Of a DNA stretch of 64,000 nt, positions 1-9,024 are shown in pieces (position 1 is the first letter of the stretch; each line of letters starts with the position of its first letter). The notes under the pieces were generated by a model. It was not told the DNA's origin. It saw nothing but the letters and a program-made list of their open reading frames with translations, and ran no database searches. Origin of the DNA: Tropicimonas sp033101155 (GTDB lineage Bacteria; Pseudomonadota; Alphaproteobacteria; Rhodobacterales; Rhodobacteraceae); the NCBI RefSeq assembly GCF_033101155.1, contig NZ_JAWMPX010000008.1:62001-126000 (forward strand). The letters run 5' to 3'. The translations under genes were made by a program, and so were the position numbers.

Positions 1-2652
1 GTCGGGCTGACCTATCTCGTCGGCGAGAGTCCGGAGGCGATCCGCATCGCGCCGGACCCGGAGCGGCTGGCGCTTTACGGCGTGACGCTTCAACAGCTTG
101 CCGGCAAGGTCGAAGGGGCGAACCGCGCTTTCAACACCGGCTATGTCCGCGATGGAGGCGAACAGATCGCGCTGGTCGCCGGCGAAACGCTGAAAGCGCC
201 CGCCGATGTCGCCAACCTTCTGTTGACCACGCGGGACAACCGGCCGGTCTATGTCCGCGACGTGGCCGATGTGAGCTTCGTGCCCGACACATCCGACAAG
301 ATCGTCGCCAATGTCACCCGTGGAGAGGGGGGCGAGATCACCCGCACACCCGCGGTGACGCTGGCGATTGCCAAGCGCGCCGGCTCCAACGCTGTTGTCG
401 TGGCCGAGGAAATCCTCCACCGGGTCCACCTGCTCGAAGAGGACCTGATCCCGCACAGCGTCCAGATCGACGTGACCCGCGACTATGGCGAGACCGCCAA
501 CGAGAAGGCCAACGAGCTGTTGTTCCATCTCGGATTGGCGACGGTTTCCATCGTCGCGCTGGTGCTCTTCGCCATCGGCTGGCGCGAGAGCATCGTCGTT
601 GCCGTGGTGATCCCGGTGACCATCCTGCTGACGCTCTTCGCCGCCTGGATCATGGGCTACACGCTCAACCGCGTCTCGCTCTTCGCGCTGATCTTCTCCA
701 TCGGTATCCTGGTCGACGACGCCATCGTGGTGATCGAGAACATCGCCCGCCACTGGGCAATGCCCGACAAGGAGAGCCGCACGCAGAAGGCAATCCGCGC
801 CGTGGCCGAGGTTGGCAACCCGACCATCGTGGCGACGCTCACGGTCGTCGCGGCACTCCTGCCGATGCTCTTCGTCTCCGGGCTGATGGGCCCCTACATG
901 TCCCCGATCCCGGCCAATGCCTCCGCCGCGATGATCTTCTCCTTCTTCGTGGCGGTGATCATCACGCCCTGGCTGATGGTCAAGATCGCCGGCCGCGCGC
1001 CGGCCCATGCGCATGACGAGGGCGGCCATCATGGCGGCGCGCTCGGCCGGATCTATACCGCCGTCGCCCGGCCGCTGCTGAAGACGAAATCCGGCAGCCT
1101 GCTCTTCCTGCTCGCCGCCGTGGTCATCTCCTTCGGTTCGCTGGCGCTGATCTACACACAGGACGTGACGGTCAAGCTTCTGCCCTTCGACAACAAATCG
1201 GAGCTCTCGGTGGTGATCGACCTGCCGGAAGGTGCCTCCGTCGAGGCGACCGACGCCGTGGCGCAGGACGTCGCCCGCGAGGTGTTGCAGCTCGATGAGG
1301 TGCTCTCCGTCCAGACCCATGCCGGCGCAGCAGCCCCCTTCAACTTCAACGGCCTCGTGCGGCATTACTACCTGCGCGCGCAGCCCAATCTGGGTGATGT
1401 GCAGATCAATCTCGACCACAAGGAACACCGCGAGCGCACCAGCCACGAGATCGCGCTGGAAATCCGCGAACGGCTGAACGGGCTGGACCTGCCGGAAGGC
1501 ACGCGGCTGAAGACGGTCGAACCGCCCCCCGGCCCGCCGGTCATGGCGACGCTGCTCGCCGAGGTTTATGGCCCCGATCCGGAGACCCGCAGGGCGTCCG
1601 CCGAGAAGATCCGCGCCGCCTTCGAGGAGATCCCCTACGTGGTCGATGTGGATGACAGCTTCGGCACGCAGCCCCGCCGGTTGCGGGCGACGATCTCTGC
1701 CGACCAGCTGGAGTTTTTCGGCGTCGAGGAAGCGGATGTCTTCACCACGCTGGCGCTGCTCAACCACGGCTCGACCGTCGGCTACTCCCATCGCGGCGAG
1801 GGCCGCCGTCCGATCCCGATCACCATCGAGCGGGACCGCGCCGACCGGGTCGTCGACGAGCGTTTCCTCTCGACCCCGATCCCGGCCAATGTCCTGCCCG
1901 GCGCCCGCGGCGTGGTGGAGCTTGGCGACGTCGTGGAGATCTCGGAGGAGCGCGCCTCCTTCCCGATCTTCCGCCATAATGGCCGCGCCGCCGAGATGGT
2001 CACGGCCGAGATGGCCGGGGCGTTCGAGGCGCCGATCTATGGCATGATCGCCGTCGCAGACGCGCTGGACGCGATGGAGTGGGAGGAAGGCACAAAGCCC
2101 GAGATCCGCCTGAACGGCCAGCCGGAGGACGAATCCACCGTCACCCTGCTTTGGGACGGCGAATGGGAGGTGACCTGGGTCACGTTCCGCGACATGGGCG
2201 CGGCCTTTGCGGTGGCGCTGCTGGCGATCTACATCCTCGTCGTGGCGCAGTTCGGCTCCTTCAAGCTGCCGCTGGTGATCCTGACCCCGATCCCGCTGAC
2301 CTTTGTCGGTATCATGGGCGGGCACTGGCTCTTCGAGGCCCCCTTCTCCGCGCCCTCGATGATCGGCTTCATCGCGCTGGCGGGGATCATCGTGCGCAAC
2401 TCGATCCTGCTGGTGGACTTCATCCGCCATGCGGACCCGGAAAAGGACAAGATCGAAACCCTGATCGAAGCCGGCGCGATCCGGTTCAAGCCGATCCTGC
2501 TGACCGCCGTGGCGGCGATGATCGGCGCGGCCGTGATCCTGGCCGACCCGATCTTCCAGGGCCTCGCGCTGTCGCTACTCTTCGGGTTGCTCAGCTCGAC
2601 CCTGCTGACGGTGCTCGTCATCCCGGCCATCTACCGCGTGTTCAGGACATGA
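1..2652 (+). CDS. RND efflux permease, 3' part (5' end outside window)
   Basis: The reading frame is open from base 1, so the gene starts before the window; 883 residues are visible. It is an inner-membrane proton-driven RND pump subunit that exports substrates together with a periplasmic adaptor and outer-membrane channel. Visible are a porter-domain part, the first membrane block (hydrophobic helices from roughly residue 175) with the family signature LVDDAIVVIENI, a second porter domain, and a second membrane block near the C-terminus containing IIVRNSILLVDF. A His-rich loop (AHAHDEGGHHGG) sits between the two halves. Acidic residues in the DDA motif are the expected proton-relay positions. 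Substrate is unknown. A second, separate RND system lies at the other end of the window. Confidence 0.93.
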   Translation, partial: VGLTYLVGESPEAIRIAPDPERLALYGVTLQQLAGKVEGANRAFNTGYVRDGGEQIALVAGETLKAPADVANLLLTTRDNRPVYVRDVADVSFVPDTSDKIVANVTRGEGGEITRTPAVTLAIAKRAGSNAVVVAEEILHRVHLLEEDLIPHSVQIDVTRDYGETANEKANELLFHLGLATVSIVALVLFAIGWRESIVVAVVIPVTILLTLFAAWIMGYTLNRVSLFALIFSIGILVDDAIVVIENIARHWAMPDKESRTQKAIRAVAEVGNPTIVATLTVVAALLPMLFVSGLMGPYMSPIPANASAAMIFSFFVAVIITPWLMVKIAGRAPAHAHDEGGHHGGALGRIYTAVARPLLKTKSGSLLFLLAAVVISFGSLALIYTQDVTVKLLPFDNKSELSVVIDLPEGASVEATDAVAQDVAREVLQLDEVLSVQTHAGAAAPFNFNGLVRHYYLRAQPNLGDVQINLDHKEHRERTSHEIALEIRERLNGLDLPEGTRLKTVEPPPGPPVMATLLAEVYGPDPETRRASAEKIRAAFEEIPYVVDVDDSFGTQPRRLRATISADQLEFFGVEEADVFTTLALLNHGSTVGYSHRGEGRRPIPITIERDRADRVVDERFLSTPIPANVLPGARGVVELGDVVEISEERASFPIFRHNGRAAEMVTAEMAGAFEAPIYGMIAVADALDAMEWEEGTKPEIRLNGQPEDESTVTLLWDGEWEVTWVTFRDMGAAFAVALLAIYILVVAQFGSFKLPLVILTPIPLTFVGIMGGHWLFEAPFSAPSMIGFIALAGIIVRNSILLVDFIRHADPEKDKIETLIEAGAIRFKPILLTAVAAMIGAAVILADPIFQGLALSLLFGLLSSTLLTVLVIPAIYRVFRT

Positions 2653-2658
2653 CACCTT

Positions 2659-2684
2659 GGCAGAGCGCCACGCAGCGCTCTGCC
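2659..2684 (+). terminator. Hairpin after RND permease gene
   Basis: A perfect 9-bp inverted repeat (GGCAGAGCG ... CGCTCTGCC, 8-nt loop) lies 7 bases after the stop codon of the RND gene and 25 bases before the next start. There is no T-tract, so it may be a weak or Rho-assisted terminator, or an RNA-stabilising hairpin. Confidence 0.5.
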
Positions 2685-2709
2685 ACAAAGACAATTAGGG
2701 AGGACAAAC

Positions 2710-3600
2710 ATGCGAATTCTGTTCACTGGCGGCTCCGGCAAGGCCGGAAAGCACGTATGCCGTTACCTGCGCGACAAAGGGCATCGCGTGGTCAATGTTG
2801 ATCTTACACCACTGGATGAACCGGGGATCGACAATCTGATCGCCGACATCACCGATAGCGGCTCGATGTTCAATGTGATGACAAGCTATGCCGATTTCGA
2901 CGAACTTGAGCCGGGCACCGGCGTGCCGGCGTTCGACGCGATCGTCCACTTTGCCGCCGTTCCGCGCATCCTCATCAATCCGGATCACGAGACCTTCCGG
3001 GTCAACACCATCGGCACCTATAACGTGATCGAGGCGGCGGTAAAGCTGGGCATTCGGAAGATCGTTTTCGCCTCTTCGGAGACGACATACGGCGTTTGTT
3101 TCGCCGATGGCGAGGCGCTGCCGGATTATCTGCCGGTGGACGAAGAGCACGACACCAACCCTATGGACAGCTACGGCCTGTCAAAGGTGGTCAACGAGAA
3201 GACAGCCCGTGCCTTCCAGCGCCGCTCGGGCGCAGACATCTACGGGCTGCGCATCGGCAACGTGATGGAACCGCACGACTACGACCGCTTCCCGGAATTC
3301 TTTTCCGATCCGGCCTGCCGCCTGCGCAATATCTTTTGCTATATCGACGCGCGCGACCTCGGCCAGATCGTCGATCTGTGCCTCAAGACAGACGGGCTCG
3401 GCTTCCAGGTCTTCAACGCCGGGAACGACACGAACTCAGTGAATCTCCCCAACAGCGAGATCATCGCGCGCTTTTATCCGGGTGTACCGGTGAAGCGCGA
3501 GTTGCACGAGGACGAAGCGCTGTATTCCAACCTGAAGATCCGGACCATGCTGGGCTTCGAAGAAAAACATGACTGGCGCAACTACGTCGCCGAGGAGTGA
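2710..3600 (+). CDS. NAD-dependent epimerase/dehydratase (extended SDR)
   Basis: 296-residue extended short-chain dehydrogenase with an N-terminal Rossmann motif TGGSGKAG (residues about 6-13) and the catalytic YGLSK (Tyr-x-x-x-Lys) near residue 155, with SSETTYG just upstream supplying the Ser. The ATG follows a clear AGGGAGG ribosome site. Members epimerise or dehydrate nucleotide sugars, or oxidise free sugars and sugar acids. As first gene of an operon with two hydroxyacid dehydrogenases and two aldo-keto reductases, a role in catabolism of a carbohydrate is more likely than cell-envelope synthesis. That is inference; substrate unknown. Confidence 0.88.
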   Translation: MRILFTGGSGKAGKHVCRYLRDKGHRVVNVDLTPLDEPGIDNLIADITDSGSMFNVMTSYADFDELEPGTGVPAFDAIVHFAAVPRILINPDHETFRVNTIGTYNVIEAAVKLGIRKIVFASSETTYGVCFADGEALPDYLPVDEEHDTNPMDSYGLSKVVNEKTARAFQRRSGADIYGLRIGNVMEPHDYDRFPEFFSDPACRLRNIFCYIDARDLGQIVDLCLKTDGLGFQVFNAGNDTNSVNLPNSEIIARFYPGVPVKRELHEDEALYSNLKIRTMLGFEEKHDWRNYVAEE

Positions 3601-3602
3601 AC

Positions 3603-4511
3603 ATGACCAAACCTACCGTCGGCTTCATCGGAGTGGGCTACATGGGCCATGGGATGGCGGCGAACATCCTGAAGGCCGGATACCCGCTTGTCGTCGTGGC
3701 GCATCGCAATCGCCAACCGGTGGATGATCTGGTTGTACAGGGGGCCACGGAGGCCGGGTCCATCGCGGAACTGGCCGCGCAATGCGAGATCATCCATATC
3801 TGCGTTTCCGGCTCCCCACAGGTCGAGTCTGTTGTCGGCGGTGAAGACGGGATCGCGGCCAACGCGGCTCCCGGCAGCGTCGTCATCGACTGCTCGACCT
3901 CCGACCCGGTCTCCACTCTGCATCTGGCGGAACTGTTCGCAGGAAAGGGCATCGCGATGGCCGATTCCCCGCTTGGCGGCACCCCTGCGAATGCGGTGGA
4001 CGGCACACTCGGCGCGATGGTGGGCACGGATGCGGAGACCTTTGCCCGGATCGAGCCGGTCATAGGCTGTTGGGCCAACAACATCATGCATCTCGGGCCG
4101 GTCGGCATGGGCCACAAGATGAAGCTGATCAACAACTTCCTGGCCATGGGCAACGCCGCGCTGTTGTCGGAGGCCATGGCGCTCGCGCGCAAGTCGGGCC
4201 TGAGCACGGCGCAGTTTCACGAGGTGATCGGCACCAGCCGCATGCGCAACGGCTTCTACGACACCTTCATGAAGTGGACCCTTGAGCGGGACGAAAACGC
4301 GCATCGGTTTTCCATCACCAACGCCCACAAGGATATGCGGTATCTCTCCAACCTTGCCGTGAGCGTCGGCGCGGTGAACCCGGTACAGTCGGCAATCCGC
4401 AACAATTTCGGCGCCATGGAGGCTGCGGGACAGGGCGAAAGATACGTGCCGATGATGGCGGATTTCATCGCTGCCATGAATGGCTTGGCACCAGAGGGGG
4501 AACAGGAATGA
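3603..4511 (+). CDS. NAD(P)-dependent beta-hydroxyacid dehydrogenase (3-HIBADH family)
   Basis: 302-residue protein with an N-terminal GFIGVGYMGHGMA Rossmann fingerprint, the family substrate-binding motif in the form DSPLGGTPANA (about residue 122), and the catalytic lysine in GHKMKLINN (about residue 172). These mark the 3-hydroxyisobutyrate / tartronate-semialdehyde / 6-phosphogluconate dehydrogenase superfamily. An in-frame GTG lies two codons upstream, but the ATG at 3603 sits at good spacing after GAGGAG, so it is preferred. The gene overlaps the next by ATGA, indicating translational coupling. A paralogue of the same family is encoded at 6480-7358 in the same run of genes. Substrate not identifiable. 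Confidence 0.9.
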   Translation: MTKPTVGFIGVGYMGHGMAANILKAGYPLVVVAHRNRQPVDDLVVQGATEAGSIAELAAQCEIIHICVSGSPQVESVVGGEDGIAANAAPGSVVIDCSTSDPVSTLHLAELFAGKGIAMADSPLGGTPANAVDGTLGAMVGTDAETFARIEPVIGCWANNIMHLGPVGMGHKMKLINNFLAMGNAALLSEAMALARKSGLSTAQFHEVIGTSRMRNGFYDTFMKWTLERDENAHRFSITNAHKDMRYLSNLAVSVGAVNPVQSAIRNNFGAMEAAGQGERYVPMMADFIAAMNGLAPEGEQE

Positions 4512-5326
4512 AGAAGGTCGGAAGCATTCCTCAGGTCGGCTACGGGACCTGGAACCGTGATGGGCAGGTGGCCTATGACGGCGTTCGCTGCGCTTTGGAT
4601 GTCGGCTATCGGCACATCGATACGGCCGAAGGGTACAACAACGAGGAGTATGTGGGCGCCGCGATTTCTGACAGTGGCATCCCGCGGCCGGACATCTTCC
4701 TGACCACCAAAGTGTCCCCGGAGAGCTTCGGCCCCGGCCAGATCATGTCCCATGTGCGCACCTCGCTGGACAAGCTCCGGGTGGAAAAGGTCGACCTGCT
4801 CCTGCTCCACTACCCGTCCATCAAGGACGAGTACGACATTACGGATTACATGGCGCAACTCGCGGACGTCATCGATGCGGGCCTGACCGACCAGATCGGC
4901 GTGTCCAACTTCACCAAACGCTATATCGACAGTGCACTGGATCTACTGGGCGACCGGCCCATCGCCACCAATCAAGTGGAGATCCATCCGCTGATGCAGA
5001 ACCGCCCCATCGTGGAATACTGCCGCGACAGGGGCATCCCGATGACAGCCTACTCGCCGCTTGGGCGCGGTTGCGTGAACGACAGCGCCGGGCTCAAGGA
5101 GATCGCCGCGGCGCACGATGCCACCGCGGCGCAAGTCTCGCTGGCATTTCTCATGGCCGAGGGATTTATCATCATCCCCTCCTCGGGCAACCCGAGCCGG
5201 ATAGCCGAGAACTTCGCCGCGAAGGACATCGTCCTGACGGAGGCGGACATCTCAACGATCCGGAGCCTCGATGAAGGCCGCAGGCTGGTGGATGGGCCTT
5301 GGTGTCCGGCCTGGGATACGGAGTAG
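4508..5326 (+). CDS. Aldo/keto reductase (first of two)
   Basis: 272-residue AKR with TIM-barrel signatures: DVGYRHIDTAEGYNNE (catalytic Asp and Tyr, about residues 30-45), the catalytic Lys in FLTTKV (about 72), and the His in LLLLHYPS (about 100). The C-terminal IIPSSGNPSRIAEN segment binds the NADP phosphate. It belongs to the 2,5-diketo-gluconate reductase-like group by length and motif. The start overlaps the previous stop (ATGA). It reduces an aldehyde or ketone of a sugar-like substrate with NADPH, or runs in the oxidative direction within the putative catabolic operon. Confidence 0.9.
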   Translation: MKKVGSIPQVGYGTWNRDGQVAYDGVRCALDVGYRHIDTAEGYNNEEYVGAAISDSGIPRPDIFLTTKVSPESFGPGQIMSHVRTSLDKLRVEKVDLLLLHYPSIKDEYDITDYMAQLADVIDAGLTDQIGVSNFTKRYIDSALDLLGDRPIATNQVEIHPLMQNRPIVEYCRDRGIPMTAYSPLGRGCVNDSAGLKEIAAAHDATAAQVSLAFLMAEGFIIIPSSGNPSRIAENFAAKDIVLTEADISTIRSLDEGRRLVDGPWCPAWDTE

Positions 5327-5431
5327 CGCCTGGGCCTCGGTCATCCGACCAATCCGGCGTCGGGGCGCAACAACGAAATGAAACCGTTTGCCTGTTGGAG
5401 GCGGACGGCCAAAGACATGAGGAAAGCGCAA

Positions 5432-6412
5432 GTGAACCAGACCTTTGGCAAGACAGATCTGACGACAAGTTCGATAATCTATGGCTGCATGGGCGGCGCC
5501 GGCGCCTTTGGTCCGCAGGAGGAGAAGGATTCCATTGAGGCGCTGCAGGAAGCCTTCAATGTCGGGATCAACTTCTTTGACACGGCCGAACTCTACGGCA
5601 ACGGCTATTCGGAGCAGCTTCTTGGCCGGGCATTGGGCGACAAGCGGTCCGAGATCGTCATTTCTTCCAAGGTCGGCCGGGCAAACATGGCGCCCGATGA
5701 CCTGATCGCGGCCTGCGAGCGGAGCCTGAAGAACCTCGGCTCCGACTATTTCGACCTCTACATGCTGCATTGGCCCAACTGGAATGTGCCGTTCGCAGAC
5801 AGCATCGGTGCACTGAAGACGCTGAAGGAAGCCGGAAAGATCCGCTGGTATGGCGTGTCCAACTTCGGCAATCTCGACCTCGACGACGCGTTGGGACTTA
5901 GCGACATCTCCGTGAACCAGCTCCCTTATCACCTGTTCTGCCGGGCGATCGAATTCGAGGTCCAGCCGAAGTGCGAAGCCGCCGGCGTGCCCATCATGTG
6001 TTATTCGTCCCTGATGCAGGGCCTGCTGGCCGGGAAATACCGGTCCCTGCAGGATTTCCCGGTCGACCGCGCCCGCACCCGGATGTTCGATCACCGCAAA
6101 TGGCCGGACGCCGTCCACGGCGAAGACGGAGCGGAAGAGACCGGGCAGCAGCTTCTGGACGGCCTCTGGACGCTCGTCGAAGAAACTGGCCTGTCCATGG
6201 AAGAGCTGGCGATCGGCTGGCTCAAGTCCCGTCCGGCGGTTGGCGGCGTCATCGTTGGAACGCGAAATGGCGCGCAGAGCCGCGGTCTGAAAAAACTGCT
6301 GGACGTATCGCTCGACGAGTCGATCCTGGCATCCCTGACCGACTTGTCCGATCCTCTGAAGGACGAGCTGGGGTCCGATATCGACATGTGGGGCAAGGGC
6401 AGAACACTATAG
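5432..6412 (+). CDS. Aldo/keto reductase (second of two)
   Basis: About 326 residues. The barrel motifs are NFFDTAELYGNGYSE (Asp/Tyr), VISSKVGR (Lys) and DLYMLHWPN (His). The NADP-binding region near the C-terminus reads GGVIVGTRNGAQ. The open frame extends upstream to an ATG at 5378, but the GTG at 5432 follows GAGGA at 8-base spacing and gives the normal AKR start (MNQTFGKTDLTTSSIIYGC). The ATG at 5417 is a further alternative. It resembles YajO/L-galactose-dehydrogenase-type AKRs more than the preceding AKR does, so the two genes are not a recent duplication. Confidence 0.87.
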   Translation: MNQTFGKTDLTTSSIIYGCMGGAGAFGPQEEKDSIEALQEAFNVGINFFDTAELYGNGYSEQLLGRALGDKRSEIVISSKVGRANMAPDDLIAACERSLKNLGSDYFDLYMLHWPNWNVPFADSIGALKTLKEAGKIRWYGVSNFGNLDLDDALGLSDISVNQLPYHLFCRAIEFEVQPKCEAAGVPIMCYSSLMQGLLAGKYRSLQDFPVDRARTRMFDHRKWPDAVHGEDGAEETGQQLLDGLWTLVEETGLSMEELAIGWLKSRPAVGGVIVGTRNGAQSRGLKKLLDVSLDESILASLTDLSDPLKDELGSDIDMWGKGRTL

Positions 6413-6479
6413 GCCGAACGCCGCGAATGTGGTGATGATACATGGCCGACATGCGGTCGGTCCGGAAGCGAGGAACAAC

Positions 6480-7358
6480 ATGAAGATCGGATTTCTGGGG
6501 CTTGGCAAGATGGGCAGCGGCATGGCTGCACGGTTGGCGGAAGCTGGCCACGAGGTGACCGTCTGGAACCGCAGCCCGGGCAAGGCTGGTGCGTTGCTCG
6601 AGCTTGGTGCACGGGAAGCTGCCAGCCCGGCCGAGGCGGCCGCTGGCGCGGAGGCCGTCTTTTGCATGGTGGCTGACGACGCGGCATCAAACCGGGCCTG
6701 GTTGGCCGAAGACGGGGCCGCTGCCGTCATGCCGAAGGGTGCGTTCCTGATCGAATGCTCGACGATTTCGCACGAGCAATCCGCACGGCTGGCCGAAGAA
6801 GCGCGCGCCCGCCACCTGACCTATCTCGACTGTCCGGTCAACGGCCCACCCTCCGGAGCCCGAAAGGGGGAACTTGTGCTGCTGCTCGGGGCGGCTTCAG
6901 AAGACATTGAACGCGCCCGACCGCTGCTGGAGGCCATTTCGCAATCCATCCTGCATTTCGGCGGTGTTGGCACAGGCACCGCCTACAAGCTCATCAATAA
7001 CCTGCTTGGGGCTGTCCACATCTCGGCCATGGCCGAGGCCGCGGTCCTCGCCGGGAAATACGGGATCGACGTGGAGACAATGGTCGAGGCAATCCGCACC
7101 GGGCCCATCGCCAGCCCTCACACCATGCGCATGTCCCGCCCGATGCTGGAGGGGCGCCCCGCCGACAGTTTCGCGCTCTCCATAGGTCTCCGCGAGAAGG
7201 ACGCACGATATTGCATCGCCATGGCGGAGGCCGGCGGGGTGGAGATGCCTGTCGGGGCAAGTGCCCATGCCTGGTATGCGAAATCAGCCGAGGCTTTCGG
7301 TGACCAGGATGACTCGCTCCTGCTGGAGACCGTTGCCAGGTCCGCCAAGAAGACCTGA
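6480..7358 (+). CDS. NAD(P)-dependent beta-hydroxyacid dehydrogenase (second of two)
   Basis: 292 residues beginning MKIGFLGLGKMGSGM, a textbook GxGxxG start for the 3-hydroxyisobutyrate dehydrogenase family. DCPVNGPPSGARKG provides the substrate-binding motif and GTAYKLINN the catalytic lysine. GAGGAA precedes the ATG at 6480; the frame is open further upstream but has no ribosome site there. It is the last gene of the oxidoreductase run, and the IS element begins 32 bases after its stop. The operon may therefore have lost downstream genes to the insertion or rearrangement. Confidence 0.88.
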   Translation: MKIGFLGLGKMGSGMAARLAEAGHEVTVWNRSPGKAGALLELGAREAASPAEAAAGAEAVFCMVADDAASNRAWLAEDGAAAVMPKGAFLIECSTISHEQSARLAEEARARHLTYLDCPVNGPPSGARKGELVLLLGAASEDIERARPLLEAISQSILHFGGVGTGTAYKLINNLLGAVHISAMAEAAVLAGKYGIDVETMVEAIRTGPIASPHTMRMSRPMLEGRPADSFALSIGLREKDARYCIAMAEAGGVEMPVGASAHAWYAKSAEAFGDQDDSLLLETVARSAKKT

Positions 7359-7389
7359 CGCGGTTGGGCCTACGAAAGGGCAGATACAT

Positions 7390-7409
7390 TTAACAGGCTG
7401 CTGAAGAAG
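7390..7409 (+). repeat. Left terminal inverted repeat of IS plus TTAA
   Basis: Exact reverse complement of 8766-8785. The outer four bases are TTAA, interpreted as target duplication; the repeat core begins CAGGCTGCTGAAGAAG. Confidence 0.85.
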
Positions 7410-8781
7410 TCGGGCTTGAAGGACGTTATTCCTGCTGCCACGATTTGAAGGCGGTTTTCTTCGGCTTCGGCATCGGCATCGGCATCGGCGGCGGTCGCGG
7501 GGTCTGAGTTTCCTTCTCCGTCAGGCCGCCAGGAGTTTCGGCAGCCTCGCGAGGTTGCAGGCCGCCATCGTCATCGTGAACTGGGCGCAGACCCTATCGA
7601 GCCCGCGGTGAACGGTCTGGGACATGCCGCCGACGGTCTTGGCCCAGCCGAACGGTTCCTCTATCTTCTTCCGGCGCCGCTGGGACAGGGCGTAGCCGAG
7701 GTGCCGGGTTGTCCGTCCGTCGATGGCGGAATGCCGGGCTTTCTGCGCGACGTGCGGTGTCACGACCATGCGCCTGAGGTCGGCGACGAAGTCGGCGCTG
7801 TCGTATCCCTTGTCCGCCCCGAGTGTCAGGCGTCGGGTCGAGCCCGGTGAGTGCCGGTTGATCATCTCAAGTGCCGCCTTCCGCTCGCCATACCCTTCAG
7901 CGTGGGTCAGCTCTGCCTGCACCACGAGGCCGTTCCGGTTTTCCATCAGCGTATGCCCCATGAAGCAGAGCATCGCCGCCGCGCCCGGCGCCTTCTTGTA
8001 AAGGCGCGCATCGGGGTCCGTTACGGACGCATGGGTTGCGTTCGAGCGCTTCTGGCCCCGGAAGTTCACCTCGGGGTTGCGGGTCTGGCGGGGCGTGTTG
8101 GTCATCGGCTGGGTCTCGGTTTGCTGGGCCTGGTCGGTGTCCGGGGAGGTCTCGTCGGCTGGTGGTGATGGCGGCCCACTGGGATCATCATTCTGCGGCG
8201 GCGCTGTACCTTCCTTCGGCTGGAAACTCTTCATGGACGCCCACGCCTTGACCAAGGTGCCGTCGACCGAGAAGTGCTCGTCCGACAGCAGCGGCTTGAC
8301 CTGAGGGTGCGCGAGGATCGCGGCCATTACCTTGCGCGACATGTCGGTTGTCAGCAGCCGGTCGCGGTTCTTGCTGAACACCGTGGGAACCCAGACCGGG
8401 TCGTCGATTCCCAGCCCGACGAACCATCGGAACAGCAGGTTATAGTCCATCTGCTCCATCAACTGCCGTTCCGAGCGGATCGAGAACAGGATCTGGAGAA
8501 GGCTCGCCCGAATCAGGCGCTCCGGCGCAATGGAGGGGCGGCCAAAGTCGGTATAGAGCGCGTCAAACTCGGCATCGAGGCTCGTCAGTGCATCGTTCAC
8601 GATCTGCCGGATCTTGTGAAGCGGATGACCCGCAGGGATCCGCTCCTCAAGGTCAACATAGCTGAACAGCGACTCGCTCGCTTCGTCCGTCCCACGCATC
8701 GTCACCCTCACCACCGCTGCCGTGCCGGAAGTGAATCATGTTCTCAAAACCGCGTCGAGACCGGCCTTCTTCAGCAGCCTG
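7394..8781 (-). mobile_element. IS5-family insertion sequence, apparently complete
   Basis: The element is bounded by terminal inverted repeats: 7390-7409 and 8766-8785 are exact reverse complements over 20 bases, including a palindromic TTAA at each outer edge. TTAA fits the YTAR-type 4-bp target duplication of IS5 relatives, so the mobile unit proper is about 7394-8781 (1388 bp). It carries one transposase gene on the minus strand with an intact DDE triad. Perfect ends and an open transposase frame suggest a young, possibly active copy. A lone 14-bp match to its right end lies at 12360-12373. Confidence 0.85.
7521..8699 (-). CDS. IS5-family transposase (DDE)
   Basis: 392 residues. The N-terminal half carries the DUF772-type helical domain (RSERQLMEQMDYNLLFRW), which binds the ends. 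The catalytic DDE residues are visible as FSVDGTLVKAW (first Asp), TLGADKGYDSADF (second Asp) and KIEEPFGWAKTVGG (Glu). A Pro/Gln-rich linker lies around residues 165-210. Start chosen at the ATG beginning MRGTDEASESLF, preceded by GAGGG; the frame is open five codons further to a GTG. It catalyses excision and insertion of its own element. Length and triad look intact. Confidence 0.92.
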   Translation of the reverse strand: MRGTDEASESLFSYVDLEERIPAGHPLHKIRQIVNDALTSLDAEFDALYTDFGRPSIAPERLIRASLLQILFSIRSERQLMEQMDYNLLFRWFVGLGIDDPVWVPTVFSKNRDRLLTTDMSRKVMAAILAHPQVKPLLSDEHFSVDGTLVKAWASMKSFQPKEGTAPPQNDDPSGPPSPPADETSPDTDQAQQTETQPMTNTPRQTRNPEVNFRGQKRSNATHASVTDPDARLYKKAPGAAAMLCFMGHTLMENRNGLVVQAELTHAEGYGERKAALEMINRHSPGSTRRLTLGADKGYDSADFVADLRRMVVTPHVAQKARHSAIDGRTTRHLGYALSQRRRKKIEEPFGWAKTVGGMSQTVHRGLDRVCAQFTMTMAACNLARLPKLLAA

Positions 8782-8785
8782 TTAA
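8766..8785 (-). repeat. Right terminal inverted repeat of IS plus TTAA
   Basis: Exact reverse complement of 7390-7409, with the second TTAA at 8782-8785. Confidence 0.85.
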
Positions 8786-8880
8786 GAATCTTGATGCATT
8801 CCCTTCGCGTCTCTGTGTCTCCCCAATTCGCGGGAAAAATAAGGTGAAGATCGGGGGAGCCGAAAGCGGGTTGTCCGGCG

Positions 8881-9024
8881 CAGGAGGAGGTGGAGCAACC
8901 GGTCCAGCAGCGCGGTGGCGATGAAGGGATCGTCAAAAATATCGCCCCATTCGGCGAAGCCACGGTTCGAGGTCATGATCATGTCACGCTTTTCGTCGTG
9001 GGCGTTGCCGAGTTGAAAGGAAGC
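8881..9024 (-). pseudogene. IS21-family IstB helper ATPase, internal fragment
   Basis: The minus-strand frame reads FQLGNAHDEKRDMIMTSNRG followed by FAEWGDIFDDPFIATALLDR, which is the well-conserved IstB stretch after Walker B (sensor and arginine-finger region). No P-loop exists upstream and the C-terminal part is lost, so only about 48 codons survive. It marks a former IS21-type element next to the IS5 insertion. Confidence 0.72.
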
